Origin: Deltaproteobacteria bacterium
GTDB lineage: Bacteria > Desulfobacterota > GWC2-55-46
Assembly (NCBI GenBank): GCA_016213015.1
Contig: JACRCE010000016.1
Span: forward strand, 1 to 50,904
Reading direction: 5' to 3'
Length of the DNA: 50,904 nt
Shown here: in pieces, positions 1 to 9,444 of the stretch
Position numbering within the stretch: the first letter of the stretch is position 1
Layout of the letters: each line of letters starts with the position of its first letter
Notes under the pieces: model-generated
Databases searched by the model: none
What the model was told of the DNA's origin: nothing
Seen by the model: the letters and a program-made list of their open reading frames with translations, nothing else
Made by a program: the position numbers and the translations under genes

Positions 1-51
1 ATGAAAGCGTGTTCCTTGGCAAATTCCTTCGTGCAACAAAGTGGTGCTGGG
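1..51. repeat. Repeat family A (70-bp palindrome), partial copy at window edge
   Basis: ATGAAAGCGTG...CCTTCGTGCAACAAAGTGGTGCTGGG; ends like the other copies. Confidence 0.8.
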
Positions 52-139
52 CGCGGCAATCTCTAAGTTGTTGATTTCCTTGAAGACGAGATTCTACGCT
101 GCGCGAGAATGACGGGTCGGCGAATTAATCAGAGCTTCC
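1..139. repeat. Left arm of window-terminal inverted repeat (~139 bp)
   Basis: Position p pairs with 50903-p through p=139; the only mismatch seen is in GTGGTGCTGGG vs GTGGCGCTGGG. Confidence 0.9.
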
Positions 140-275
140 TTAACTACCGTGACCGTGAGCCGTGTAAAAAAGAGAAATCCTATAGTTGGCACTGCCTCTT
201 CCGGTCATCTGCTTTGGATTTGGGTAAACTGAGGGCGCTCATCCGGCTTTTGGACTGGACATTAAGCTGCAACGT

Positions 276-860
276 TCATATCAGCTTCGTGGCTGATATG
301 ATGTTCTCTGCTATGTCGCGCATCTTCTTGTTTTCCTTCTGGGAGTGGGTCTGGATGAGCTTAAAGGCGTCCTCCTCGGATATGCTGCATCGCTTCATCA
401 GGATGCCCTTTGCGCGTTCGACGAGCTTTCTTGTCTCTATCGCGTCCTTTAGGGTGCTGACCTCGGTCTTGAGGCGCTCGAACTGCTCATACCGCGCCAG
501 CGCCAGCTTTATCGCCGGCTCAAGCTGTTTTTTGGTTATCGGCTTGACGAGATAGGAGAAGACGCCCGCCTCGATGGCCTTTGCGGCCGCCTCATCGGAC
601 GATAGGCCGGTTATGAGAATGATAGGAACGTGGAGTTTGGCGGTTATGGCCTTTGCGGCCTCTATGCCGTCCATGACCGGCATCTTTATGTCCATGATGA
701 CGAGGTTGGGCTTGAGTTCATTGGCAAGGCTCGCCGCGTCTTGTCCGTTGGACGCTTCGGCAACTACATGATAGCCCATCAACTCAAGCTGGTGCTTTAG
801 AAATATCCTTGACTTGGTGTTGTCCTCAGCTATCAAAACCCTGTTAGTCTGTGTTTCCAT
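276..860 (-). CDS. Response regulator with ANTAR RNA-binding output domain (AmiR/NasT-like)
   Basis: METQTNRVLIAEDNTKSR... receiver domain with LVIMDIKMPVMDGIEA; C-terminal ANTAR-like LVERAKGILMKRCSISEEDAFKLIQTHSQKENKKMRDIAENII. Start trimmed from the ORF-track start at 974 to the METQ codon at 860. Confidence 0.85.
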   Translation of the reverse strand: METQTNRVLIAEDNTKSRIFLKHQLELMGYHVVAEASNGQDAASLANELKPNLVIMDIKMPVMDGIEAAKAITAKLHVPIILITGLSSDEAAAKAIEAGVFSYLVKPITKKQLEPAIKLALARYEQFERLKTEVSTLKDAIETRKLVERAKGILMKRCSISEEDAFKLIQTHSQKENKKMRDIAENIISATKLI

Positions 861-903
861 AATGCGGCTTTCTTTAAGACCCTGTAAGCGCTGTTGCTGA
901 ATA

Positions 904-924
904 TGGTGCCGAAGGGGGGACTCG
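904..924 (-). repeat. 21-bp direct repeat of the tRNA-Leu 3' end (att-like)
   Basis: TGGTGCCGAAGGGGGGACTCG is identical to 1124-1144, the 3' end of tRNA-Leu including CCA. Confidence 0.8.
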
Positions 925-1006
925 GGTCTAGCTCCATGCTCCCGCATGTTCGCTTCGACCCCGGCCCTGCTCACTTCCGGTCGCGCTCCCGCGCTCCCTC
1001 ATCCTC

Positions 1007-1076
1007 CCCAGCGCCACTTTGCTACACGAGGTGATTTGTCAAGCAATGCGTTTTCGTGATGCAAAGTGGTGCTGGG
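1007..1076. repeat. Repeat family A, 70-bp palindrome
   Basis: CCCAGCGCCACTTTGC...GCAAAGTGGTGCTGGG inverted arms; intergenic, just downstream of tRNA-Leu. Confidence 0.85.
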
Positions 1077-1123
1077 TCGGCGCTCGAAGGGCGTTCTCGT
1101 CACTTGACCCTTGTTCTAACATT

Positions 1124-1210
1124 TGGTGCCGAAGGGGGGACTCGAACCCCCACAGGTGTGACCCCACAAGAACCTGAATCTTGCGCGTCTGCCAATTCCG
1201 CCACTTCGGC
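1124..1210 (-). tRNA. tRNA-Leu(CAG)
   Basis: Reverse strand GCCGAAGTGGCGGAATTGGCAGACGCGCAAGATTCAGGTTCTTG...GGTTCGAGTCCCCCCTTCGGCACCA; class II tRNA with anticodon loop TTCAGGT. Confidence 0.95.
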
Positions 1211-1348
1211 CTCAAGAGCGTCAAAAAGCGACGCTGTCATAAGACTTGCAAAACCGTCGCTTTAACGCTATATTATCAAATCAACCGCTACAGAGTCGCA
1301 CAAAAAATATTTACACGCAAGAAAATTTAAGTCAAGGGAGTTTTCAAA

Positions 1349-1996
1349 ATGAAGTTTTTTATAGACACCGCAAATCTGGAAGAGATTAAGACCGCCGACG
1401 ACTGGGGGCTTGTTGACGGCGTTACCACGAACCCGTCGCTCATAGCCAAAGAGAAGTGCGGCTTTGAGGAGCGCATAAAGGATATATGCTCGATAATAAA
1501 CGGCCCAGTGAGCGCCGAGGCCATAAGCCTCGATGCGGCCGGGATGATAGGCGAGGGCAGAAAACTCGCAAAGATACATAAGAACGTGGTCGTGAAGATA
1601 CCGATGACGCTCGACGGCATGAAGGCCGTCAAGAAACTTTCCGTGGAAGGCATAAAGACGAATGTAACCCTCGTGTTCTCTCCTGTGCAGGCGCTCTTGG
1701 CCGCAAAGGCGGGCGCGACCTACGTAAGCCCGTTCGTCGGCAGGCTTGACGACGTCTCTCACGACGGCATGGAGCTTGTAAGCCAGATACTTGAGATATA
1801 CTCGGGCTACGCCTTCCAGACCGAGGTCATAGTGGCCTCCGTCAGAAACCCGCTTCACGTGCTCGACGGCGCGCTCATGGGCGCTCATGTGGCGACCATA
1901 CCGTTTAACGTGTTGCAACAGCTTTCAAAACATCCGCTCACTGACATCGGCATAGACAGATTTCTGAAGGACTGGGAAAAGGTGCCGAAAGGCTGA
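1349..1996 (+). CDS. tal: Transaldolase / fructose-6-phosphate aldolase family
   Basis: [52 protein letters not shown]; typical ~215 aa TalC/Fsa-type protein. Confidence 0.93.
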   Translation: MKFFIDTANLEEIKTADDWGLVDGVTTNPSLIAKEKCGFEERIKDICSIINGPVSAEAISLDAAGMIGEGRKLAKIHKNVVVKIPMTLDGMKAVKKLSVEGIKTNVTLVFSPVQALLAAKAGATYVSPFVGRLDDVSHDGMELVSQILEIYSGYAFQTEVIVASVRNPLHVLDGALMGAHVATIPFNVLQQLSKHPLTDIGIDRFLKDWEKVPKG

Positions 1997-2079
1997 AAGC
2001 GGTCCGTTGCTCCATTAAGTAAGACCCCTTACCGCCCAACGTTGCCTGTTGGCTCAAGGTAGCCTCAAAACAATCCATT

Positions 2080-2370
2080 GTGATGATAACCCACATCGTG
2101 CTGTTCAAGCTCAAGGATTCAAGTCAGGAGGGCATACGGAAGGCAAAGGATGTTTTATCAAACCTTGCCGGAAAGATACCCGTGTTGCGTTCTCTGGAGG
2201 TCGGCGCGGACATAGTGCGCTCTGAGAGGTCTTACCACCTTGCCCTTGTTGCAAGGTTTGACTCGCTTGCGGACCTTGACGCCTATCAAAATCACCCGGA
2301 GCACGTTAAGGTTGCAAACTACATGCGCGGCGCAAGGGAGAGCGCCATTGCCGTTGATTACGAATCCTAA
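2080..2370 (+). CDS. Dabb (stress-responsive A/B barrel) domain protein
   Basis: ITHIVLFKLKD...LRSLEVGADIVRSERSYHLALVARFDSLADLDAYQNHPEHVKV. Confidence 0.8.
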   Translation: MMITHIVLFKLKDSSQEGIRKAKDVLSNLAGKIPVLRSLEVGADIVRSERSYHLALVARFDSLADLDAYQNHPEHVKVANYMRGARESAIAVDYES

Positions 2371-2374
2371 ACGA

Positions 2375-4567
2375 ATGAAACCTACTATAAGAAAAATATT
2401 GGAGTTCATGAAAGAGACGGCGGGCGCGCCGCTCTCTCCCAACGAGCTTGCCCGCGCCTTGAAGGCCGGCAAGGAAGGCAGGAAGGGGGTCAAAACCGCG
2501 CTTGAGGAGCTGGTTTCAGCCGGGGAGCTTATCAAGACTCGCGGTGAGAAATACGGCCTTCCGTCAAGGATGAATCTTGTAACGGGAACCTTGACCAGCC
2601 ACGCCGACGGATACGGCTTCGTATGCCCGGAGGAAGGCGCGGACGTGTTCGTAAGCGCCGGAGCGCTCTCAGGCGCCCTGCACGGCGATACCGTTATCGC
2701 GCGCGTCGAAGGCACGCGGCAGGGCGGGAAGCGTTCGGGCCGCGTCATCAGGATAGTCAACAGGGCGAATAAGACCGTTGTCGGGCGATTCGAGAGGATC
2801 AAAGGGCAGGCAATGGGGTTTGTAGCGCCTTCCGAAAAGCGGCTATTACTGAGGCTCATCGTTGCCGATGCCGACGCGATGGACGCTCAAAGCAACGCTA
2901 TGGTGGTCGCCGAAATAACGAGGTGGCCTGAAAAGGATACTCAGGTAAGCGGCAGGATAACCGAGATACTCGGAGACCCTTCGGACGCCGACGTGGAGAC
3001 CGAGGTCATACTGCGTAAATACGGCCTTCAAAGCGCATTCCAGCCGGAGGTTCAAGCCGAGGCGAGCGCAATAAACCTCTCGGTTGACGAATCCGACGTC
3101 GCCGGGAGGGTTGATCTAAGGAACAAGTTGACCGTTACTATAGACGGAGAAAACGCCAAGGACTTCGACGACGCTGTTTCAATCGAGAAGACGGCGCGCG
3201 GCTATAAGCTATTCGTATCCATCGCCGACGTAAGCCATTACGTGAGGCCAGGCACCCGCCTTGACGCGGAGGCGCACGCACGGGGCACGAGCGTTTACTT
3301 CCCCGGCAGGTGTGTGCCCATGTTGCCGGAGGCCCTTAGCAACGGGATATGCAGTTTGAATCCGCACGTTGACAGGCTTACCCTTACCGCTGAGATGGAG
3401 TTTGATGGTCGAGGCGTACCCGTTAAAAAAACCTTTTTCGAGAGCGTCATAAAAAGCGCTGAAAGGCTTACCTACACGATAGTCGCAAGGCTTCTGGAAG
3501 GCCAAGCGCCGGTCATCGAACACAGATTCGTGCGCCTTTTGCCGGAGTTGAAACTTATGGAGGAGCTTGCGGGCAAACTCCGCGAGCGCAGGAGCGAGGC
3601 GGGTTCGATAGACTTCGACCTTCCCGAGCCTGATATTATCCTCGACATCGAGGGCAAGGTGGAGGACATAGCAAGGGCTGAAAGGAACGTGGCGCACCGT
3701 ATAATCGAGGAGTTCATGCTTGCCGCTAACAGGGCCGTTGCCGAGGAGTTTTCGTCAAGGGATCTGCCGTTCCTGTACCGCGTGCACGACGAGCCTGACG
3801 CCGAGAAGATAACCGAATTTGCCGAATTTGTCGGATCCCTAGGCCTTAGCCTCGAGTACGGCGAAGGGCGCGTCAAGAGTCCAAAGGCCCTGCAAAAGAC
3901 GCTCAAGGCCGTGGAGGGCAAACCCGAGGAGCGGCTTGTAAACCACGTGCTCCTGCGCTCCATGAAACAGGCGGTCTACTCGGAGGTCAACCACGGCCAC
4001 TTCGGCCTTGCATTTTCCGATTATACGCACTTTACCTCCCCCATCAGGCGCTACCCGGACCTTATCGTGCACAGGCTTTTAAGGCTGCGGATGAAAGACA
4101 AATACGGCCGCGTCGAACAGGATAAGATGGCAACGGCTTTGCCTGAGATCGCCTCTCATTCATCGGCGCGGGAGAGAAAGGCCGTGGAGGCCGAGCGCGA
4201 ATCAATCGACCTCAAGAAGGTTCAGTTCATGCAGGACAAGGCGGGGCGGTCCTTTAACGGCATAGTCTCAGGGGTAACGAGCTTCGGCTTTTTCGTGGAG
4301 CTTGAGGAGTACTTTGTCGAGGGTCTTGTGCATGTTTCCTCGCTTGGGGACGACTACTATATATACGACGAGAAACGGCACACTTTGACCGGCGAGCGGA
4401 AAAAAAGAAGGTTCCGCCCGGCCGACCCGGTAAAGGTCAAGATAAACGGCGTTGACATCGAAAGACGGCGCATCGAGATGCTTTTGGACGAGGCGACTGA
4501 TGCGCCGGTAAAGGCTGGGCGGCGTTCAAAGACGAGCGCAAGGCGCACAAGGCGCGCCGGCAGGTAA
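2375..4567 (+). CDS. rnr: Ribonuclease R
   Basis: RNB signatures DLRNKLTVTIDGENAKDFDDAVSIE and HFTSPIRRYPDLIVHR; C-terminal S1 domain. Start trimmed to MKPTIRKILEFM. Confidence 0.93.
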   Translation: MKPTIRKILEFMKETAGAPLSPNELARALKAGKEGRKGVKTALEELVSAGELIKTRGEKYGLPSRMNLVTGTLTSHADGYGFVCPEEGADVFVSAGALSGALHGDTVIARVEGTRQGGKRSGRVIRIVNRANKTVVGRFERIKGQAMGFVAPSEKRLLLRLIVADADAMDAQSNAMVVAEITRWPEKDTQVSGRITEILGDPSDADVETEVILRKYGLQSAFQPEVQAEASAINLSVDESDVAGRVDLRNKLTVTIDGENAKDFDDAVSIEKTARGYKLFVSIADVSHYVRPGTRLDAEAHARGTSVYFPGRCVPMLPEALSNGICSLNPHVDRLTLTAEMEFDGRGVPVKKTFFESVIKSAERLTYTIVARLLEGQAPVIEHRFVRLLPELKLMEELAGKLRERRSEAGSIDFDLPEPDIILDIEGKVEDIARAERNVAHRIIEEFMLAANRAVAEEFSSRDLPFLYRVHDEPDAEKITEFAEFVGSLGLSLEYGEGRVKSPKALQKTLKAVEGKPEERLVNHVLLRSMKQAVYSEVNHGHFGLAFSDYTHFTSPIRRYPDLIVHRLLRLRMKDKYGRVEQDKMATALPEIASHSSARERKAVEAERESIDLKKVQFMQDKAGRSFNGIVSGVTSFGFFVELEEYFVEGLVHVSSLGDDYYIYDEKRHTLTGERKKRRFRPADPVKVKINGVDIERRRIEMLLDEATDAPVKAGRRSKTSARRTRRAGR

Positions 4568-5502
4568 TGAAGATACTGACGGACATGCGCTCCCTCAGCC
4601 GTATCAAAAGGCCCGTGGTAACGCTCGGCAACTTCGACGGGTTGCACCTTGGGCATCTCAGGATCATACGCAAGGTCAGGGAGAGGGCCATGCGCCTTGG
4701 TTGCCCATCCCTCGTGTATACATTCGACCCGCATCCACTTAAGGTCGTCGCGCCCGAGAAAAGTCCTCAACTGCTTTTAAGGTTGCCCGACAAGGTGAGG
4801 CTCATAAAGGAGGAAGGGATCGATTGCCTCCTGCTGGCGCGGTTTACAAAGGAGTTTGCCGCGCTCCATCCGCGAAGGTTCGTGCTCGACTCTGTCGTGT
4901 CTTGCGCGGCGCAAGAGGTCTGGGTTGGGCATGACTTCTCATTCGGCAGAAAAAAGTCCGGCACCGTCGAATACCTCAAGACGCTCGGAGAGGAGTTCGG
5001 CTTCAAGGTAAACGTGATCCCGGCCTATAAAAAGGCCGGGGCAATAGTCAGCAGTTCACGGATAAGGGCGCTCCTCTTGGCTGGAAATGTTGGGGGCGCG
5101 GCGCATCTGTTGGGCAGGCCGTACTCCATTCATGGGCGCGTCGTAAAGGGCAGGGGCGACGGCCGCGCGCTCGGCTTTCCGACTGCAAACCTTGCCGTTA
5201 CAAGCGAGCTTATACCCGATGGAGGCGTGTACGCGGTCATGGCGATATTCAATGCCAAGGCACACCCCGCCGTGTTGAATATCGGCACTGCCCCGACCCT
5301 TACCAGTGGGAAAAAAGAGAGCGTTGAGGCGCATCTGCTTGACTTCAAGGGTAATATGTATGGTAAGAGTATGGAAATACGGTTCTTCAGGAGACTCAGG
5401 GCTGAAAAACGGTTCAAAAGCGCCTCTGCCCTTGCCAAGCGCATAGAAATGGACGTTGAACGGGCTGCACGGATATTTGCGAAAAGCAGAGCGCCTCTCT
5501 AA
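4567..5502 (+). CDS. ribF: Bifunctional riboflavin kinase/FAD synthetase
   Basis: VTLGNFDGLHLGHLRII; GRVVKGRGDGRALGFPTANL; start overlaps the rnr stop. Confidence 0.95.
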   Translation: MKILTDMRSLSRIKRPVVTLGNFDGLHLGHLRIIRKVRERAMRLGCPSLVYTFDPHPLKVVAPEKSPQLLLRLPDKVRLIKEEGIDCLLLARFTKEFAALHPRRFVLDSVVSCAAQEVWVGHDFSFGRKKSGTVEYLKTLGEEFGFKVNVIPAYKKAGAIVSSSRIRALLLAGNVGGAAHLLGRPYSIHGRVVKGRGDGRALGFPTANLAVTSELIPDGGVYAVMAIFNAKAHPAVLNIGTAPTLTSGKKESVEAHLLDFKGNMYGKSMEIRFFRRLRAEKRFKSASALAKRIEMDVERAARIFAKSRAPL

Positions 5503-5511
5503 AATGACATT

Positions 5512-6396
5512 ATGAAGATTACCGGCGCCACAAGGATAATCGGCATATTCGGGGACCCGATAGAGCATACGCTCTCGCCCGCCATACAGAACGCGGCCAT
5601 AGAGGAGTCCGGCGTTGACCTCGTGTACGTGCCGTTTCATGTAACGGCCGACGGGCTAAAGGCCGCCGTTAACGGCATCAGGGCGTTGGACATGGCAGGG
5701 GTGAACGTAACCATACCCCATAAGGAGCGCGTCGTAAAACTCCTTGACGACGTTGACCCGCTTGCCTCTCTAATAGGCGCCGTGAATACCATAGTGAACG
5801 TGGAAGGCCGCCTCATAGGTTACAACACCGACGGCTACGGCTACGTCGAATCCCTGAAGGAAGATACCGGCTTCACGGCTGAGGGGAAAAACGTCGTGGT
5901 CATAGGCGCGGGCGGCGCGGCCCGCGCCATACTCTATACGCTTATGCGGGAGCGAAGCGCGTCCGCCCGCTCCATAATCCTTGCCAACAGGACTTATGAC
6001 AGGGCAAAGAGGCTTGCAAAGGAGTTCAAAAAAAAATTACCGTGGGCGCAACTTGAGGCGGTGCGGCTCGACGCGGTCTACCCGTACATGGACGACGCGC
6101 ATCTCGTGGTCAACACCACGTCGCTCGGCATGATGGCCCAAAGCGCCCCTGACCTGCCCATCGAAAGACTGCCTGAGACAGCGATAGTTTCCGACGTCGT
6201 TTACAGGCCGCTTGAGACCGCGCTATTGAAGAAGGCCGCCCAACGCGGGCTTAAGACCCATTCCGGCCTCGGGATGCTCGTGCATCAGGGCGCCCTCTCC
6301 TTTGAGCTTTGGACGCTTGCGCTCTTCCCTCGCCCGACCGCCCCCATACAAGCCATGAGACGGGCCGCATTGAAGGCGCTCGGTTCTTCGGAATGA
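5512..6396 (+). CDS. aroE: Shikimate dehydrogenase
   Basis: IIGIFGDPIEHTLSPAIQNAAIEE; NVTIPHKE; VVIGAGGAARAI. Confidence 0.95.
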   Translation: MKITGATRIIGIFGDPIEHTLSPAIQNAAIEESGVDLVYVPFHVTADGLKAAVNGIRALDMAGVNVTIPHKERVVKLLDDVDPLASLIGAVNTIVNVEGRLIGYNTDGYGYVESLKEDTGFTAEGKNVVVIGAGGAARAILYTLMRERSASARSIILANRTYDRAKRLAKEFKKKLPWAQLEAVRLDAVYPYMDDAHLVVNTTSLGMMAQSAPDLPIERLPETAIVSDVVYRPLETALLKKAAQRGLKTHSGLGMLVHQGALSFELWTLALFPRPTAPIQAMRRAALKALGSSE

Positions 6397-7109
6397 AGGT
6401 GTTTTTCGTCGCGGACGGCCACCTCAAGGGATTGGACGATCCCAACCAGAAGTCGCTCGTCGCTTTCCTCAGCCGCATCGAACCGCCAGACACGCTCGTA
6501 ATCCTCGGAGACCTGTTTGAGTTCTGGACAGGCTCAAACAAAGTCGCAATGAGCCGATACGCGCCGGTGCTCGACGCGCTGGCCACGCTTAGGAAAAACG
6601 GCGTCCGCGTAATCTACCTTGAAGGCAACCATGATTTTTCTATCGGAAAGGGCGCTCTGTTTGCCGATACGCTCGGTATTGAAGTCCACGCCGACTCGTT
6701 TGAGTTTTCCCTTGACGGAAAGCGCGTCTTTCTTTCGCACGGCGATATTGTCTCGATGAGCCTTGGTTACGCGCTCTGGAGAGGGTTCGTAAGGAGCGGT
6801 CTTTGCCGTTTCATCGTGGCCTTGCTTCCAGACAAGACGGTCTGGAATGCGGCCATGCGGCTTTCCCGGCAGAGCCGTAGAAACAGTTATGCGGAAGGCG
6901 CGCTGGACGAGGGGCTCAAGGGGTTCGCAATCGAGCGCATCCGCGCCGGATTCGACGCAATCGTCATGGGACATTCCCATTCGCCAGGCGTGCACAGGCT
7001 CGATTCGCTCAAACCCGGCGCAATATACGCCAATACCGGCAGTTGGGCCGACCACGGCAACCACCTGATATACGAGGCATCAGGATTCAGGAACGAGAGG
7101 TTTGGTTAG
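6393..7109 (+). CDS. UDP-2,3-diacylglucosamine diphosphatase-like metallophosphoesterase
   Basis: MKVFFVADGHLKG; VILGDLFEFW; YLEGNHDFSIG; VMGHSHSPGVH; ATGA overlap with aroE. Confidence 0.85.
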   Translation: MKVFFVADGHLKGLDDPNQKSLVAFLSRIEPPDTLVILGDLFEFWTGSNKVAMSRYAPVLDALATLRKNGVRVIYLEGNHDFSIGKGALFADTLGIEVHADSFEFSLDGKRVFLSHGDIVSMSLGYALWRGFVRSGLCRFIVALLPDKTVWNAAMRLSRQSRRNSYAEGALDEGLKGFAIERIRAGFDAIVMGHSHSPGVHRLDSLKPGAIYANTGSWADHGNHLIYEASGFRNERFG

Positions 7110-7126
7110 TCCCTTTTTGCAATGGA

Positions 7127-7191
7127 TTGTTGGGTTACGCTGCGCTAACCCAACAAAAGTATGTTGGGTCTGTTGCGCTTGACCCAACATA
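7127..7191. repeat. Two tandem hairpins sharing a TTGGGT/ACCCAA core
   Basis: TTGTTGGGTTA-CGCTGCGC-TAACCCAACAA (7127-7156) and TATGTTGGGTC-N-GACCCAACATA (7160-7191). Confidence 0.8.
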
Positions 7192-7229
7192 CAGGCTGTT
7201 GCGATATATGCGGCTATATCAGGTGCGTG

Positions 7230-7658
7230 TTACTGGCATGTGCGAACATCGGTTCGTATCGTGGCTGATGTAAATTGCCCCGCCGGTACTTGCTTCTGGC
7301 AAGTGGCGCCGGAGGGTGAGTCTTGGATGGTCCAAGTACCCGGCTGCAAATTACCAAACGTCACACCGACGGAACAGGCAGGCGGAGCGCTGGATGAAAT
7401 ACCCGAAAAGCTGTAACCCTGCGATTGAGTCGCACCGCTTGCCGAGCTGATCGTCACCGTTCCCGCGCCTGTACAAAAATATGCAGACGTGCTGACGGGC
7501 CCAAATCCTAAGCTGACTACGAGAGCGCCGGTTGTGGCGGGCGTACCGGTGCCAGTGCCAGTGGTAACGCAACCTCCTAAAACAAAAATCAGCAACAGCC
7601 CGAGACCTGCGCTGGTGAACCAGCCAAACAGAGAGTTGACCAAATTTGAAACCTTCAT
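7230..7658 (-). CDS. Hypothetical lipoprotein, 142 aa
   Basis: Signal peptide with lipobox-like LLLIFVLGGC followed by a low-complexity TGTGTGTPATTG linker; no recognised family. Confidence 0.65.
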   Translation of the reverse strand: MKVSNLVNSLFGWFTSAGLGLLLIFVLGGCVTTGTGTGTPATTGALVVSLGFGPVSTSAYFCTGAGTVTISSASGATQSQGYSFSGISSSAPPACSVGVTFGNLQPGTWTIQDSPSGATCQKQVPAGQFTSATIRTDVRTCQ

Positions 7659-7783
7659 TGTTATGCCTCCAATTTAGAGAATTAAATTCGACAAAACGCT
7701 ACGGGTATACGGTAATGACAGTGAACGGACAGGGTCAGCTTGCCCCGTTGCCTTTGCACCTTCTTTGCTTACAGTGGTATCTG

Positions 7784-9118
7784 TTAAGGCACCCCGGGAC
7801 ACTTGACCGGCGCGTTCGGGCGCGGCGCGCCCGCGGCAACGGCCTTGCGATCCATAACAGTGCTGCGGCCGACAATCGCGAAGGCATTGTCGAGGTCTAT
7901 ATCCGTGCCATAGAAGGTATCGTTGTTGCCCGCCGGAAAGTTGACGTTCGTCAGGGTAGCCCAGACCGGAGGCGGGCCTGATACCGTGCCGACCCCTATG
8001 CTGTTCCAGAACATCGCAAGGTTGACGCAGAAGTTGCCCGAGCTGTACGCCAAGTCAGTCCAGAAGGCAATGGCGGAGTCGCCGTTGGCATCCTTGCACA
8101 TCTGGGCTGGGTTGCGGGCGGCAATAGTCACTGGCGCGGGGCTGTTGCAGATGCCCGGCACTGGAACAGCGGCGGTGCCGTTTACGCGTATCTCGCCGGG
8201 TAAAAAGGCGGCGTTGAAGGATGTAATCGTACTGCCCGGCGCTTGATCTGTGAGGATTCCCAGCATGCGAGTCCGTACGGCATCTCTCAGGATGCTGGTG
8301 TCTATGTTCACCATCCAGTCACGATTAGGGTAGCGCGACAGCAATTGGGTATTGCGGTCGAAGACGTGGGTCGAACCAACGTCATACTGTAAACCGAGTT
8401 TCAAGAAACCGTCCATGGAAATGTTGACGTCCGTCAGGTTGATGACGCCTCCGGTCGCGCCGGCCAGCACCGCTCCGATCGCGTCAGTCGGCAGGGCAAG
8501 CGGACTCTGGTTGGCCAGGTTTTTGAAGATTTCCGGAACCACCTGCGTATCAATCATGTCCGGCGTGTTGCAGGCGGGGCGGTCGAAAGATACGTTATAC
8601 AACTCGAACAGGTCGAACGTGAGCAACATCCCCTGATCAGTCGCGCAGCTCGTGTTAGGCGGACACAGTAATTGCCTGCGGCGGGAAATGTCCGGCACCG
8701 TCGTTGGCGTGATCAGGTGCGGAACCGCTTTCAGCGTAAGCCGATAGGATCTCTGCAACGACGCCGGTTGACCGCTTTGACCGCGCAGCCATGGTTCCAG
8801 CCGAATCGCGATAACGCTGATGCGCTGGTTGGAGGCGTCCTGTATCTCTTTGAGGTCGATCCCGCGTACGAATACGCCTGCTGAGGCGCCGGTCTGCGCT
8901 TGCTCCAGCATGTTGCGCACGCGCTCGATGACGTACAGCCGATTGATTTCGATGTCCACGCTGGACTGTCCGGCCATTGGGGGAATCGGGCCGCGATCTA
9001 TGATAGCGGGCAAGGGAGGACACTGCTGTTGCGGCGGCAAAGTCCCTGTTGGAACGCACGACATGAGTATGGGTAGTAAGGCCAGCAACAGCGCGCCTTT
9101 AATCAGCATGTCTTTCAT
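7784..9118 (-). CDS. Hypothetical lipoprotein, ~444 aa
   Basis: Internal start MKDMLIKGALLLALLPILMSC is a lipoprotein signal; no recognised family. Confidence 0.65.
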   Translation of the reverse strand: MKDMLIKGALLLALLPILMSCVPTGTLPPQQQCPPLPAIIDRGPIPPMAGQSSVDIEINRLYVIERVRNMLEQAQTGASAGVFVRGIDLKEIQDASNQRISVIAIRLEPWLRGQSGQPASLQRSYRLTLKAVPHLITPTTVPDISRRRQLLCPPNTSCATDQGMLLTFDLFELYNVSFDRPACNTPDMIDTQVVPEIFKNLANQSPLALPTDAIGAVLAGATGGVINLTDVNISMDGFLKLGLQYDVGSTHVFDRNTQLLSRYPNRDWMVNIDTSILRDAVRTRMLGILTDQAPGSTITSFNAAFLPGEIRVNGTAAVPVPGICNSPAPVTIAARNPAQMCKDANGDSAIAFWTDLAYSSGNFCVNLAMFWNSIGVGTVSGPPPVWATLTNVNFPAGNNDTFYGTDIDLDNAFAIVGRSTVMDRKAVAAGAPRPNAPVKCPGVP

Positions 9119-9444
9119 CCGTGCCTCCTGCTTTTCGTGCTCAAAAGCCCAATCAAGATAGGGAGTCGCCTCACAGAGCCTGTCCATCGCTGAAACCGCT
9201 TGAGCGGCGTGTAATGTGCCATTTACTAAGTCCGTATATCGTGTTGCGTTTTTCAACACGACAAATATGGGTTTCGACGAATTGTTGGGTTACTACAGGC
9301 TTGGAGCGATTATAATGACAAATTATAAGATGTCAAGAGAGGACTTTAGGTGATAAGTCTATTGGCAAACCTGTAAACGTCATCCTCTTCCCGGACAGTC
9401 GGTTCCGTAGGACGCATGGGACGGGTTGCGTTTTTCAACTCAAC

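Noticed and set aside
109-555. 148-aa plus-strand ORF at the left end
   Set aside because: Mostly antisense to the ANTAR response regulator; serine/arginine-rich with no domain.
1268-1918. Long antisense ORFs over housekeeping genes (also 16906-17937 -, 25373-26149 -, 43480-44145 +, 3209-3697 -)
   Set aside because: Each lies opposite a strongly supported CDS in a GC-rich genome; sequences are Arg/His/Tyr-rich with no recognisable domain.
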